Below are positions 22,909 through 32,871 of a DNA stretch of 64,000 bases, piece by piece. How positions within the stretch are numbered: position 1 is the stretch's first letter; each line of letters starts with the position of its first letter. The notes beneath the pieces were generated by a model. The model ran no database searches. It had not been told where the DNA came from and saw nothing but the letters and a program-made list of their open reading frames with translations. The stretch is taken from contig CAITUV010000002.1 in the NCBI GenBank assembly GCA_903895725.1, positions 1 to 64,000 of the forward strand, written 5' to 3'. The position numbers were made by a program, and so were the translations under genes. The DNA comes from an uncultured Myxococcales bacterium. Its GTDB lineage: Bacteria > Myxococcota_A > UBA9042 > CAIXZC01.

Positions 22909-25317
22909 CTACATCATGTTGAGGGGGTCGACGTCCACGTCCCAGCGGACGCTGCCGCCCCGGGAGAGGTGGTCCTGCAGGGCCGGAATGGCCTGCTCGA
23001 GGAGCTTCTGCAGTTTCGGTCTGTCCGGGCACCGAACGAGGATCTGGAGGCGGTGGCGGTTGCGTACCATGGCGATGGGTGCGGGGGTGGGTCCCATGAC
23101 GTCACTGCCTGCAATCCTGTCCGCCAGGCGGGTCAGGATCCGGGTGGCCAGGGCGGCCTGCTCCTGGACCTTTCCGAGCTCTTCCCCGGATAGCCGCAGC
23201 AGGGCCAGACAGGAGAACGGCGGGTACTTCCGCATCTTGCGGTACTGGAGCTCCTCCTGTGCAAAGCCGCGAAAATCGTGGCGCTGGGCATGCGTCAATG
23301 CGTAATGGGTCGGCATATAAGTCTGGACATATACGGCACCGGGGCGATTCCCGCGGCCGGCGCGACCGGCCACCTGGGTGAGGAGCTGGAACGTCCTCTC
23401 TGCGGAGCGGAAATCGGGGAAGGAGAGCCCGAGGTCGGCCAGCAGCACGCCGACCAGCGTGACGTTGGGGAAGTCGTGCCCCTTGGCGACGATCTGGGTT
23501 CCGACGAGGAGGTCGAGCTTCCCCTTCCGGAACTCCTCGAGAACCTTGGCAAACCCTTTGCCCGTCGAGATGGAGCTGTCGATCCGGGCGATCCGGGCGT
23601 CCGGGAGGAATTGCCGGATGGCGCTCTCGACGCGCTCGGTGCCGAAACCGACCTGCTTGAGCCCCTCCGGCTGCCCGCAGGTTGGGCAGGTGGCAGGGCG
23701 TGAGGCCACGTGCTGACAGTAGTGGCATCTCAGGACCGAGGCCTGGCGGTACCAGGTGAGGGAGATCGAGCAATTGGGGCAGCCGGGCACGAACCCGCAC
23801 TGCTCGCACAGCAGGAACGCGGCAAACCCCTTCCGGTTGAGGAAGAGGATGGACTGGTTTCCGGCCTCCAGGTTGGACTTCAGGGCCTCGGACAGAGGCT
23901 CGGAGAAGATCTTCTCGGTGTCGGCATACTTCGTCTGGCGCAGGTCGATGAGGCGGACGTCCGGGAGAGAGCGAGGGGTGGCGCGTTCGGGCAGGACGAG
24001 CTGGGAGAGCCTTCCCGTGGCGCAGTTCTGGAAGCTCTCGAGGCTGGGGGTGGCGCTGCCGAGCACGACGACGGCACCGGCCATGCGCCCCCGCACGAGA
24101 GCGAGGTCACGGGCGGAGTAGAACGGGCGCTCATCCTGCTTGAACGAGGGCTCGTGCTCTTCATCGACGACGATGAGCCCGACATGGTCCAGGGGGGCGA
24201 AGATGGCGGAGCGAGCGCCGAGCACGATGGGCAGCTCGCCCGCGGCCACGAGGCTCCACTGGTCGTAGCGCTCCCCCGCACCGAGCCCGGAATGGAGGAT
24301 GGCGACCTGGCCGGGGAAGCGGGCTTCGAAGATGGCCATGAGCTGCGGTGTGAGCGCAATCTCGGGCACGAGGATGAGGGCGGTCCTTCCTGCGGCAAGC
24401 GCCTGCTGGGCGACGTGGAGGTACACCTCGGTCTTGCCGCTTCCGGTGACCCCGTAGAGGAGGAACGGGGAGAACTGCCTGGCCTGGACGGCATTCCCCA
24501 GCCGTTCGACGACGTCGGACTGGGCCGCGTTGAGGCGGTGAGGGCGAGTCCCCGGAGACATGCCGGCCGATACCTGGCGGAATGCCCGGCGCCGCTCCTC
24601 GATGAGCCAGCCTCGCGCCACCAGGGCGGGCACGACGCGGTCCGCTCCAGGGACGGCGGCCCGAATCTCGGTCATGGGGATCTCCGTCCGGGAGGCCACC
24701 AGGTCGAGCACCTCTTTCTGGCGTTGTCCCGACGGGGCCGGCCCTTCCGGAGGGGTGTCAGGACGGCGGATGAACCGCTCGAACAGGGCACCGGGGCCCC
24801 CCTTCTCGACGAGCGAGCGCTTCTCGACCAGCCCCTCGTCCAGGAGGGCCTGGAGGTCGACTTGCGCCCAGAGGTCGACGGCTTCCTTCCAGGCGACCGG
24901 ACCGCGGGCGAGGCGCTCGAGGACCGGGTGTCGGGAGACCTCGTCCCCGGAAAGCCCCTCGGCTGCGGGCGACAGGGCCAGCTCGATTCGCTCCCTGGCG
25001 TGCAGGGACGGGGGGAGCGCCTTGCGCATGAGCTCCCCGAGCGGAACGTGGTAGTAGCGGGCCGTCCAGGAGAGGAAATCGAGGATCATCGGCTGGAACG
25101 TCGGGCGCTCGTCCAGTACCTCAAGTATTTCCCTCAGTTTTCCATCGTAACTTGCCGTTTCTGAAGTCGAAATTACATACCCGACAACCTTCCTCGGCCC
25201 GAACGGAACCAGCACCCTCATACCGGACTGGACCTGTCCGGCAAGCCGCTCCGGCACCGCATAGTCGAACTGGCGTTCGAGCGCGATTCCCACTGCGACG
25301 GTAGCGAATCGGTGCAT
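22909..25317 (-). CDS. priA: Primosomal protein N' (replication restart helicase PriA)
   Basis: 802-aa 3'-5' superfamily 2 helicase that reloads the replisome at stalled forks. Seen: an N-terminal 3'BD (DYAVPERLAGQVQSGMRV), Walker A GVTGSGKTEVYLHVA, the DEEH box in LIVVDEEHEPSFKQDE, VLGSATPSLES and zinc-binding cysteines CEQCGFVPGCPNC...CHYC...CPTCGQ inside the helicase lobe. Also seen: GTQIVAKGHDFPNVTLVGVL, QVAGRAGRG and the C-terminal domain. ATG at 25317 with GAGG 5 nt upstream is preferred over a GTG at 25323. Divergent from dnaG; its 3' end abuts the 79-bp tandem repeats. Confidence 0.95.
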   Translation of the reverse strand: MHRFATVAVGIALERQFDYAVPERLAGQVQSGMRVLVPFGPRKVVGYVISTSETASYDGKLREILEVLDERPTFQPMILDFLSWTARYYHVPLGELMRKALPPSLHARERIELALSPAAEGLSGDEVSRHPVLERLARGPVAWKEAVDLWAQVDLQALLDEGLVEKRSLVEKGGPGALFERFIRRPDTPPEGPAPSGQRQKEVLDLVASRTEIPMTEIRAAVPGADRVVPALVARGWLIEERRRAFRQVSAGMSPGTRPHRLNAAQSDVVERLGNAVQARQFSPFLLYGVTGSGKTEVYLHVAQQALAAGRTALILVPEIALTPQLMAIFEARFPGQVAILHSGLGAGERYDQWSLVAAGELPIVLGARSAIFAPLDHVGLIVVDEEHEPSFKQDERPFYSARDLALVRGRMAGAVVVLGSATPSLESFQNCATGRLSQLVLPERATPRSLPDVRLIDLRQTKYADTEKIFSEPLSEALKSNLEAGNQSILFLNRKGFAAFLLCEQCGFVPGCPNCSISLTWYRQASVLRCHYCQHVASRPATCPTCGQPEGLKQVGFGTERVESAIRQFLPDARIARIDSSISTGKGFAKVLEEFRKGKLDLLVGTQIVAKGHDFPNVTLVGVLLADLGLSFPDFRSAERTFQLLTQVAGRAGRGNRPGAVYVQTYMPTHYALTHAQRHDFRGFAQEELQYRKMRKYPPFSCLALLRLSGEELGKVQEQAALATRILTRLADRIAGSDVMGPTPAPIAMVRNRHRLQILVRCPDRPKLQKLLEQAIPALQDHLSRGGSVRWDVDVDPLNMM

Positions 25318-25368
25318 GGCCACCTCGAATGCGGAGAGGAGAGTCCGGGGCCGATGTGGAAAAACTAG

Positions 25369-25396
25369 TTGACACCGGGTCGCGCGTAACTAGAAT
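25369..25396 (+). promoter_or_regulatory. dnaG-rpoD operon promoter
   Basis: TTGACA (25369-25374), a 16-bp spacer and TAGAAT (25391-25396), 67 bp upstream of the dnaG ATG: one of the best sigma70-type promoters in the window. Confidence 0.8.
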
Positions 25397-25463
25397 ACGT
25401 GCGCCATCGGCTGCGCGCATAAATCGTGGCCTGGTCAACTGGTTAATCGGGGGCACCACGTCC

Positions 25464-27254
25464 ATGCCCGGCCGCATTCCGGAAAGTGTGATACAACAGA
25501 TTCGCGAGCGGGTCAATCTGGTCGAGCTCGTCGGCCAGCAGGTCAAGCTCCGTCGGACTGGCCGGAATTGGGTCGGGCTGTGCCCCTTCCACTCGGACGG
25601 GAAGCCGTCGTTCAGCGTGAACCCCGAGCGGGGCTTCTTCTACTGCTTCGGCTGCCACGAAGGGGGCGATGCCATCAGCTTCCTGACCAAGCTCAAGGGA
25701 ATGAGCTACGTCGAGGCGGTCGAGGCACTGGCCCGCAACGTCGGCGTCGAGGTCACTTTCGAGGACGGCGGCGACCCGGCCCAGCGCGCCCGCAGCCGGG
25801 AGCGTCGCCAGCAGCTCTCCGACCTCCTGCGCGAGGCCCATGCCTGGTTCCGGACCCGGCTGACGGCCCCCGAGGGTCGGGAAGGGACCGAATACCTGAA
25901 CACCCGAGGGGTCACCCCGGCCATGGTCTCGGCTTTCCAGATCGGGTTCTGCCCGGCCGGCGACAGCCTCTACCAGCACTTCACCCGCCGGGGGCTCCCG
26001 TTGAACATGGCCGAGGAGCTCGGGCTCATCGGCCGCTCCCGAATGGGTGGATTCCGGGATCGCTTCAGCGGCCGCGTCACCTTCCCGGTGCTCACCATGA
26101 CCGAGCAGGTCGCCGGCTTCAGCGGTCGGACGATGCCGGGCGGCCCCGACCCGAAGTACCTCAACTCCCCCGACTCGGAGCTGTTCAAGAAGGGGGAGCT
26201 GCTCTTCGGGCTGGTCCAGGCCCGCGATGCCATCAAGAAGCAGGACCAGGCAATCCTGGTCGAGGGACAGCTCGACGTGGTCTCGCTTCACCAGTCGGGA
26301 ATCACGCGGGCCGTGGCCCCGCTGGGAACGGCGCTGACCGAGCACCAGGCCATGCTGATCAAGCGACTGACCCACCGCGTCTGCCTCATGTATGACGGCG
26401 ACGAAGCGGGGAGAAAGGCCACCTGGCGCTCCATGTCGCTCCTGATGAACCAGGGGCTCTACGGTACGGTGGTCCGCCTGCCGGACAAGGAAGACCCGGA
26501 CTCGATGGCTCGCAAGGAAGGCGGAGCGGAGCAGCTCGCCCGCCTCGTCGAAGGGGCCCGGCCGTTCCTGGAGCATGCGCTCGAAATCCTGGCCGGCGGG
26601 GCCGGACGCTCCCTCCATGGCCGTGTGGAAGCCGCCCGCCAGGGAATGGAGTTCGCATCGCAGATCCACAGTGTTCTCGATCGCCAGGTGTTCACCGAAC
26701 AGCTGGCGGACCGACTGGGCCTGGAACCCGCTGCGCTCAAGGCGGAAGCCGTGGTTTCCTCGACGGCAACCGGGCTGGAGGGGCCCGGGGCACCACAGTA
26801 CCAGGAGATCCCACGCAAAGAGGTCGACCTGCTGGAGCTGGCCGTGCAATTTCCCGAAGTGATTCCCAGAATATGCCGGGACGAGTCGTTCGACCTCGTG
26901 GAAAACGAGGGGGTCCGGCGCTTCCTACTGGCCCTCTTCGCCCAGTTCGAAGAGGAGGGGCGGTACGATCTCCAGGAGGCCATCGGGCAGGTGGAGAGCC
27001 GTGGCGTGCGAGACATCTGCGGCAAGGTCCTCATGGACGACCGTCACCTGGTCCCGGCCGATGCCGAGCGCGGGGTGCGCGAGGTGATGTCGAGCTTCAA
27101 GAGGGGCCGCCTCGAACGGCGAATGGAAGACCTTTCCCGAAGGATTCGGGTTGCCGAATCCTCAGGAGATTCGGACAAGGTGCTCGAGCTGTTGCGGGAG
27201 CAGGAAGGCGTCGGCCGGGAGCTGGCCGTCCTTGCTGCTGCCCGACGGAACTAA
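25464..27254 (+). CDS. dnaG: DNA primase
   Basis: 596-aa replicative primase making RNA primers at the fork. Seen: the N-terminal CHC2 zinc finger (CPFHSDGKPSFSV...FFYCFGCHEGGD), the RNA-polymerase core with FPVLTMTEQVAGFSGRTM, the TOPRIM acidic motifs LVEGQLDVVSLHQSG and MYDGDEAGRKA, and a C-terminal helicase-interacting domain. ATG at 25464 (MPGRIPESVIQQIRERVNLV) is the standard family start; upstream in-frame codons would lie inside the promoter. It is followed after 30 bp by rpoD, the conserved macromolecular-synthesis arrangement. Confidence 0.96.
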   Translation: MPGRIPESVIQQIRERVNLVELVGQQVKLRRTGRNWVGLCPFHSDGKPSFSVNPERGFFYCFGCHEGGDAISFLTKLKGMSYVEAVEALARNVGVEVTFEDGGDPAQRARSRERRQQLSDLLREAHAWFRTRLTAPEGREGTEYLNTRGVTPAMVSAFQIGFCPAGDSLYQHFTRRGLPLNMAEELGLIGRSRMGGFRDRFSGRVTFPVLTMTEQVAGFSGRTMPGGPDPKYLNSPDSELFKKGELLFGLVQARDAIKKQDQAILVEGQLDVVSLHQSGITRAVAPLGTALTEHQAMLIKRLTHRVCLMYDGDEAGRKATWRSMSLLMNQGLYGTVVRLPDKEDPDSMARKEGGAEQLARLVEGARPFLEHALEILAGGAGRSLHGRVEAARQGMEFASQIHSVLDRQVFTEQLADRLGLEPAALKAEAVVSSTATGLEGPGAPQYQEIPRKEVDLLELAVQFPEVIPRICRDESFDLVENEGVRRFLLALFAQFEEEGRYDLQEAIGQVESRGVRDICGKVLMDDRHLVPADAERGVREVMSSFKRGRLERRMEDLSRRIRVAESSGDSDKVLELLREQEGVGRELAVLAAARRN

Positions 27255-27284
27255 GGTTCGATTCGTGCTCTGGAGGAGGAGTTG

Positions 27285-29021
27285 ATGACCAAAGACCTGC
27301 TGTCCATCCGAGAAATCCGCCAGTTGATCGTCCACGGCAAGAAGCAGAGCTTTCTGACGCACGACGAAATCAACGACAGGCTCCCCGACGAAGTCGTGGC
27401 TGAGGCCATGGTGGATGACCTCTTCGACCTGCTCAAGCGGCACGGAATCGTCATCGTGGAGAACATCCAGGAGGCCGAGAAGAGGGGCTTCACCAAGATC
27501 GGGGAGCTTGCGGCCGTCCCCAAGAAGGATGCGGAGGCCCGCATCTCCGATCCCGTGCGGATGTATCTGCGCAAGATGGGCTGCGTCGCGCTGCTGACTC
27601 GGGAAGGGGAAGTCGATATCGCCAAGAAGATCGAAGAGGGCGAGCTCGAGGTGCTCACCCAGGTCCTTCGACTCCAGTCCGGCATCGATGCCATCCTCTC
27701 CCTGGCCGACCAGATCGAGCGGGGCGAGGTCCACGTCCGGGACGTGATTCGCGACTTCGACGAGGAGGAAAACCCCGAGGGTGGGGACGACCGCCAGACC
27801 CTCCAGCTCGTCCAGGAAGTCCTCGGGCAGGCCAAGGCCCTCAAGGCCGAGGCCGACGACTTCGAGAACCGGGCCATGAGCCGCCCCGACCTCAAGCAGA
27901 CCAGCCGCGAGAAGTACCTCATGACGGCCCGCAATCGCCGCCGCCGCATGCAGGAGGTCATCACCAGCATCCGGTACAACCGCCGGGTCGTCGAGGGGGT
28001 CATCGAGGAGATCAAGGCCCACGTCCGTCAGATCTGGGGCGTGGAGCGTCGCATGGCGGAGCTGTGCGAGGCAACCGGCGTGCCGGCCGACGAGATGCAC
28101 CGCATCCTTCGCCGGGTCGGCCGCACCCGCCGCAAGACGGTGGACGGTCTGCGCGTGTCCGTCGACCGCCTGCGTGACTACGTGCAGGAATACCGCGATC
28201 TCGAGAAGAAGCTGGCCGACATCGAGGCCGAGACCGGCCTCCCCTACCTCGACATGAAGGAGATCTGCTCCGGAATCAACCGGGGCGAGCGCCTCGCCAA
28301 CAAGGCCAAGAGCGAGCTCGTCGAGGCCAACCTGCGCCTGGTCGTCAGCATCGCGAAGAAGTACACGAACCGGGGACTCCAGTTCCTCGACCTCATCCAG
28401 GAGGGCAACATCGGCCTCATGAAGGCCGTGGACAAGTTCGAGTACCGCCGCGGCTACAAGTTCTCCACTTACGCCACCTGGTGGATCCGACAGGCAATCA
28501 CCCGGGCGATTGCAGACCAGGCCCGCACGATCCGCATCCCGGTGCACATGATCGAGACCATCAACAAGCTCATCCGGACGTCACGGTACCTGGTCCAGGA
28601 AATGGGCCGGGAGCCCACTCCCGAGGAGCTGGCGGAGCGCATGGAGATGCCCGTCGACAAGGTGCGCAAGGTCATGAAGATCGCCAAAGAGCCGATCTCC
28701 CTCGAGACTCCCATCGGCGAGGAGGAAGACAGCCACCTCGGCGACTTCATCGAAGACAAGAAGCTCCCGTCCCCCTCGGACGCCGTCGTGGTCCAGAACC
28801 TCTGCGAGCAGACCCGCAAGGTGCTTGCCACCCTGACTCCTCGGGAAGAGAAGGTCCTGCGAATGAGGTTCGGCATCGGCGAGAAGTCGGACCACACGCT
28901 CGAGGAGGTCGGACAGGACTTCTTCGTCACCCGGGAGCGCATCCGGCAGATCGTGGCCAAGGCACTCAAGAAGCTGCGCCACCCGACCCGTTCCCGCAAG
29001 CTCCGCACCTTCCTCGAATAG
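27285..29021 (+). CDS. rpoD: RNA polymerase primary sigma factor (sigma70)
   Basis: 578-aa housekeeping sigma factor. Region 1.1 is present at the N terminus ([20 protein letters not shown]). The non-conserved/1.2 region, then 2.1-2.4 ([57 protein letters not shown]), region 3 and region 4 ([34 protein letters not shown]) follow. In region 4.2 the residue after Ile in RIRQI is Val (GTG) where E. coli sigma70 has Glu591; all other helix-turn-helix residues look normal. The ATG at 27285 follows GGAGGAGG; the TTG directly before it is ignored. Downstream, a lipoprotein gene begins after 11 bp. Confidence 0.96.
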   Translation: MTKDLLSIREIRQLIVHGKKQSFLTHDEINDRLPDEVVAEAMVDDLFDLLKRHGIVIVENIQEAEKRGFTKIGELAAVPKKDAEARISDPVRMYLRKMGCVALLTREGEVDIAKKIEEGELEVLTQVLRLQSGIDAILSLADQIERGEVHVRDVIRDFDEEENPEGGDDRQTLQLVQEVLGQAKALKAEADDFENRAMSRPDLKQTSREKYLMTARNRRRRMQEVITSIRYNRRVVEGVIEEIKAHVRQIWGVERRMAELCEATGVPADEMHRILRRVGRTRRKTVDGLRVSVDRLRDYVQEYRDLEKKLADIEAETGLPYLDMKEICSGINRGERLANKAKSELVEANLRLVVSIAKKYTNRGLQFLDLIQEGNIGLMKAVDKFEYRRGYKFSTYATWWIRQAITRAIADQARTIRIPVHMIETINKLIRTSRYLVQEMGREPTPEELAERMEMPVDKVRKVMKIAKEPISLETPIGEEEDSHLGDFIEDKKLPSPSDAVVVQNLCEQTRKVLATLTPREEKVLRMRFGIGEKSDHTLEEVGQDFFVTRERIRQIVAKALKKLRHPTRSRKLRTFLE

Positions 29022-29032
29022 CGACTCGTCCC

Positions 29033-31576
29033 GTGCGACACGCCCGGACCAATCCGCTGCCGTCTGCTGCCCCAAGGACGGTTCTGCGGGCGTCCCTCGT
29101 GGTGGCCGCAATCGTGGCCGCCATCGCCGGTGCGTGCGGCAGCAGGACAGCGGCTCCGCCTGCGCCGAGCGACGTAGCGGGGAAAGACCAGACGGAGCCC
29201 CGAGCTGACGCGTCGGAGACAAGCCCGACCGATGTCAACGCCGACAACGACGCCGACGCCAGCAACGACACGGGTGCCGACATCGATCACGATGGCGACG
29301 TCGATGCCGACATCGATGCCGACATCGATGCCGATGCCGATATCGATGCCGATGCTGAGGGTGAGGCTGAAGATGGGGGGGGAGAGGAGGGGGTTTCCTG
29401 CGAAACGGACTCCGACTTTGACGGACTCCCCGACTGCAAGGAACAGGAGCTCGGAACGGATCCTCTCGTCGGGGATTCCGACACGGATGGCCATGGGGAC
29501 GGAGATGAAGTCGCGGCAGGGACCGATCCTCTGGATCCCTCCTCTGCCGTCTCGTGGCAACCGGGGTACACCGGATACCCCCGGCTGGTCTTCGGTGCGG
29601 AGGACGTTCCGATTCTGCGGGAGCGGGCCCTGGCACCGCCCTGGCCCCATGATCAGATGCTGTCCCGCGTGCGCGCCCGTGCGATGCAGCCCTCTCCCCC
29701 CGCCAAGCTCGACTCCTACGACCCGACCTACGAATCCCCCCGGGCCGAGGTGGCTCGCGCCAAGGCCATGGTGGCCCTGCTCGACGACGACTCCGATGCT
29801 GCGGCACAGGCGCTGGAGATTGCCCTCGGCCTCAACTGGCACATCGAGGAGGTCGACCTCCAGAGCCCCTTCTATACCAAGACGGACATTCACGCGGCCG
29901 AAACCCTCGCCTGCTACTGCGAGACCTACGACTTTCTGCGCGGGAGCGGCCTGCTCGACGGGGCCCAGCTCACCGCGCTCGAGGAGGTCATCGTCCAGCT
30001 GGCCACCACGTTCGAGCAGCAGGCGACCCAAGGGCTGCTCTCGATGCTGCTCATGACCGCCCAGAACAATCACAACATCAAGACCTACGCGTCCCTTGGC
30101 CTGGCAGGCATCACCTTCTCGCACCGACCGGAGGCGGCCCGCTGGGTGAACCGCGGCTACACCGAGGTTCACTACTACCTCGACGACTTCCAGACCACAC
30201 CGGACGGCGGCTATGCGGAGGGGGTCAGCTACCTCAACTATGGTGCCGGAGAGGCCCTGACACTGCTCCACGCCATGCACCGATTCGCCAATGGCAAAAG
30301 CTATCTTTTCCGTAACTTCTATGACACGCGCGACAAACAACCCGAACAGTGCTCCCTGCTTCCCGACTATGCGCTGTCTCCCCACCTTCGCAAGGTGTTC
30401 GAGTGGGTCCTGAGGATCCAGATGCCGGGAGGGCTCTCCCCCAACGTCGACGACTCGGCATGCTCCCCGATCCCGTCCGGCTATCTGGCCGCTTTCTTCG
30501 ATGCCCCGGAGTTCCTCTGGCACTGGTACATGCCCGACCTGGGGTTGAGCAGCCAGGCGGGCATCGACCTGGCCGGCAGCACGTTCGCACTGCTGCCCGT
30601 GGACATGCAGCCGCAGGCGCCGGACCTTCCCCTGGATGAGCTGCTCTTCGACGCGGGGGACTGCGTCTTCCGGGACAGCTTCGACAAGAGCGCCACCTAC
30701 CTTCTCCTGCTCGGTGAGCAGGGGAAGATACGGGCTCACGGACAGGGACACGAACACCCCGATGCATTCCAGGTCATCTTCCAGGCGGGCAGCGAGCCGC
30801 TCCTCATCGACAGCGGCTACATCTCGTGGGAGTACAAGGACTTCGTATCCCATGCGGACAACCACAATCTGATCCTGGTCGACGGAAAAGGGCCCCCGGA
30901 CAGCCAGTTCCTGGCCGTTGGAAGCGACACGGCCCTGTCCGGATTCAGCGCCGAGGGAGGGTTGAAGAGCTGTATCTCGTCCACCGAATACGAAGGAGCA
31001 GAGCTTTCCAGGACCGTCGTGCTGACCCCCTGGAACGTCCTGGTCGTGGCGGACCGGGTTGCCTCCCCGACCCCCCGCAAATGGACGCTCCTCTGGCATG
31101 GAAACGGAGGGGGAACGTCCGGGGGGGGCTTCGCACAGGGCACGGCTGGCGGGACCTGGAGTCGACAGTCCGTCGAGCTGGCCGGGACGGTCGGCTCGGC
31201 CATCGGGCAATCTGAGCTGCTGGCATCCGAGGACTACCACAGCTTCGCCTACGGGCAGAAGCTGACCCACTCGGTCCTGCGGGTCTCCGCCGGGGCGGAG
31301 CTGAATGCCTTTCTCAGCGTGTTTGCGGTGCGGCCTGCGGGGCTCTTCTCCCCCGCTCCGACACTCCTGCAGGCCGGCGACGGATTCGTCCTATCCGAGG
31401 TCGAACTCGACTCCGGAGTGATCTATGCGATCGGTTCCCCGGGCGGAGTCCTGCTGACGGTCAGCACGCCGGCCGGCACGGTTTCCACCGACGCCCCTCT
31501 GGCTCTGCTGCACTGCGCCGAAGGGGGAACGTGCATGCCGCTGGCGTTCGGGGGCATTGCCGAGCTGTTGCCCTGA
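29033..31576 (+). CDS. Heparinase II/III-like polysaccharide lyase lipoprotein
   Basis: About 847 aa from a GTG at 29033; the exact start is uncertain, but upstream sequence lies in rpoD. The signal peptide ends near AIAGAC, followed by a tandem Asp-Ala-Asp-Ile low-complexity linker (about 60-120). Next is a thrombospondin-type-3-like calcium motif ([19 protein letters not shown]...[12 protein letters not shown]). The body resembles alginate/heparinoid lyases of the heparinase II/III family: an alpha-helical toroid with [17 protein letters not shown], then a beta-sandwich domain with [15 protein letters not shown] and [14 protein letters not shown], which carry the typical His/Asn signatures. 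Likely a surface enzyme cleaving acidic polysaccharide; the substrate is unknown. Confidence 0.72.
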   Translation: MRHARTNPLPSAAPRTVLRASLVVAAIVAAIAGACGSRTAAPPAPSDVAGKDQTEPRADASETSPTDVNADNDADASNDTGADIDHDGDVDADIDADIDADADIDADAEGEAEDGGGEEGVSCETDSDFDGLPDCKEQELGTDPLVGDSDTDGHGDGDEVAAGTDPLDPSSAVSWQPGYTGYPRLVFGAEDVPILRERALAPPWPHDQMLSRVRARAMQPSPPAKLDSYDPTYESPRAEVARAKAMVALLDDDSDAAAQALEIALGLNWHIEEVDLQSPFYTKTDIHAAETLACYCETYDFLRGSGLLDGAQLTALEEVIVQLATTFEQQATQGLLSMLLMTAQNNHNIKTYASLGLAGITFSHRPEAARWVNRGYTEVHYYLDDFQTTPDGGYAEGVSYLNYGAGEALTLLHAMHRFANGKSYLFRNFYDTRDKQPEQCSLLPDYALSPHLRKVFEWVLRIQMPGGLSPNVDDSACSPIPSGYLAAFFDAPEFLWHWYMPDLGLSSQAGIDLAGSTFALLPVDMQPQAPDLPLDELLFDAGDCVFRDSFDKSATYLLLLGEQGKIRAHGQGHEHPDAFQVIFQAGSEPLLIDSGYISWEYKDFVSHADNHNLILVDGKGPPDSQFLAVGSDTALSGFSAEGGLKSCISSTEYEGAELSRTVVLTPWNVLVVADRVASPTPRKWTLLWHGNGGGTSGGGFAQGTAGGTWSRQSVELAGTVGSAIGQSELLASEDYHSFAYGQKLTHSVLRVSAGAELNAFLSVFAVRPAGLFSPAPTLLQAGDGFVLSEVELDSGVIYAIGSPGGVLLTVSTPAGTVSTDAPLALLHCAEGGTCMPLAFGGIAELLP

Positions 31577-31663
31577 ATCCCATCGCTCTTCTTCCTGCGG
31601 GCCTTCTGCAGCGGTCCCGTCGGCCACTTTGAAAGGTTCGCCAGTGGTTTAGCCAAAAAAAGG

Positions 31664-31691
31664 TTGACAGCGGTTCGAGCAGTGGTACCCT
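31664..31691 (+). promoter_or_regulatory. Candidate promoter for structured leader or small RNA
   Basis: TTGACA (31664-31669), 16 bp, TACCCT (31686-31691). Perfect -35, weak -10. It lies 88 bp past the heparinase-like gene and drives transcription into the hairpin region at 31714-31770. Confidence 0.4.
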
Positions 31692-31697
31692 GCTTTT

Positions 31698-31775
31698 TGC
31701 CTCAATGCAGCATGATGTCCCGAAAGGGGCACCGAAACGAAATCTTCGTTCTTTGGTAGATTGGGACATCGTTTG
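31698..31775 (+). ncRNA. Candidate structured RNA or leader in the 538-bp gap before tolQ
   Basis: An 8-bp stem GATGTCCC/GGGACATC (31714-31721 with 31763-31770) encloses an inner helix (31731-31741 with 31745-31757, triloop ATC, 2-nt bulge), starting about 20 nt after the candidate promoter. No known RNA family is recognised. A 15-codon frame (31712-31759, from ATGATG to TAG, last sense codon Trp) coincides with the structure but has no ribosome-binding site. The rest of the gap 31577-32114 holds only a second promoter candidate at 32016-32044. Confidence 0.3.
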
Positions 31776-32015
31776 GCCTGCCGGGGGAACGGCGAGCGCG
31801 CCTGGTCGATTTACCTTCCTATGTCCAGTTTGAGTCCATCTTCTCCCTATCTCTGACCAGCAGTCCTCCCATGCGCTTTGTGTGGTGTCGGTGCAACTCC
31901 GTACGCTTCTACAGGGCGTCCCCCCTGGATACCGCTCCCGTTTCCCCGGCTGTGCCCTCCTTTCCCGTCCCTCTCTTCCGCCCTTCTGACCGCATCGTTT
32001 CCGGCTCGGGCCGAT

Positions 32016-32044
32016 TTGACAACAGTGCCCGCAGGTGTTAGGAA
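32016..32044 (+). promoter_or_regulatory. Candidate promoter for tol operon
   Basis: TTGACA (32016-32021), 17 bp, TAGGAA (32039-32044), about 70 bp before the tolQ ATG. Perfect -35, partial -10. Confidence 0.5.
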
Positions 32045-32114
32045 AAGTCGTTTGATGGTGTGCGTCCGCGGGCGCACTTTCACTGGATTCCCGCACTCGG
32101 GTTTGGAGTTGCCG

Positions 32115-32840
32115 ATGAACCATGCTTTCCTGCTCGCTACGGCCCAGGGGGAGACCTATGCGGTGGACGTCTGGGAGGTGCTTCTCAACGCATCCGCCAT
32201 GGTCCAGGCCGTGCTCTTCCTCCTGATCGGGATGTCACTGATCTGCTGGTTCATCATCGGGTACAAGTGGTACTACTTCCGGCGGGCCCACCAGGCCAAC
32301 GTCCGGTTCAGCGAGGCATTCTGGAACTCGAAGCGGCTGGATTCCATCCACGAAGCTGCGCAGTCGGAGCCAAATGCACCGACGGCCCGGGTCTTCCGGG
32401 AGGCCTACCTGGAGATGAACCGCCTCAAGGGGGCCGAAGCAGAGAGCTCGGCCGACGGGCGAAACCTCCTGTCCGGGTTCGAGAACGTCGAGCGGACGGT
32501 CCGCCGCGTGACGCAGGAGGAAGTCACCCGCCTGGAGAAGGCGGTTCCATTCCTGGCCACGACCGGAAGCACGGCACCGTTCATCGGGCTGTTCGGGACC
32601 GTCTGGGGGATCGTCGAGGCATTCGACCGGATCCCGAAGCAGAGCGGCGGCGTGATCCTCGACAAGGTGGCGGGCCCCATGGCGCACGCGCTCATTGCGA
32701 CGGCCGTCGGCCTGCTGGCCGCCATTCCGGCGGTCATGGCTTACAACTGGTTCGTTCGGCGCATCAAGCTGGCCGTTGCGGAGGTGGACTCGTTCAGCTC
32801 CGAGTTCCTGAATGTCGTCCGGCGGCACTTCTTCAAGTAG
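32115..32840 (+). CDS. tolQ: TolQ/ExbB-type proton channel subunit
   Basis: 241-aa MotA/TolQ/ExbB protein: the pentameric inner-membrane part of the energy-transducing Tol complex that uses proton-motive force. Three hydrophobic segments (about 28-50, 150-172, 190-212) are present. The second and third carry the conserved TGSTAPFIGLFGTVWGIVEAF and AHALIATAVGLLAAIPAVMAYNW motifs. The ATG at 32115 has GGAG 6 nt upstream; earlier in-frame codons (from 31878) fall before the promoter candidate. First gene of the tolQ-tolR-tolA/tonB-tolB cluster. Confidence 0.9.
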   Translation: MNHAFLLATAQGETYAVDVWEVLLNASAMVQAVLFLLIGMSLICWFIIGYKWYYFRRAHQANVRFSEAFWNSKRLDSIHEAAQSEPNAPTARVFREAYLEMNRLKGAEAESSADGRNLLSGFENVERTVRRVTQEEVTRLEKAVPFLATTGSTAPFIGLFGTVWGIVEAFDRIPKQSGGVILDKVAGPMAHALIATAVGLLAAIPAVMAYNWFVRRIKLAVAEVDSFSSEFLNVVRRHFFK

Positions 32841-32871
32841 CGCGGCACTGTGACCCGAGGGGGGGCATCCC

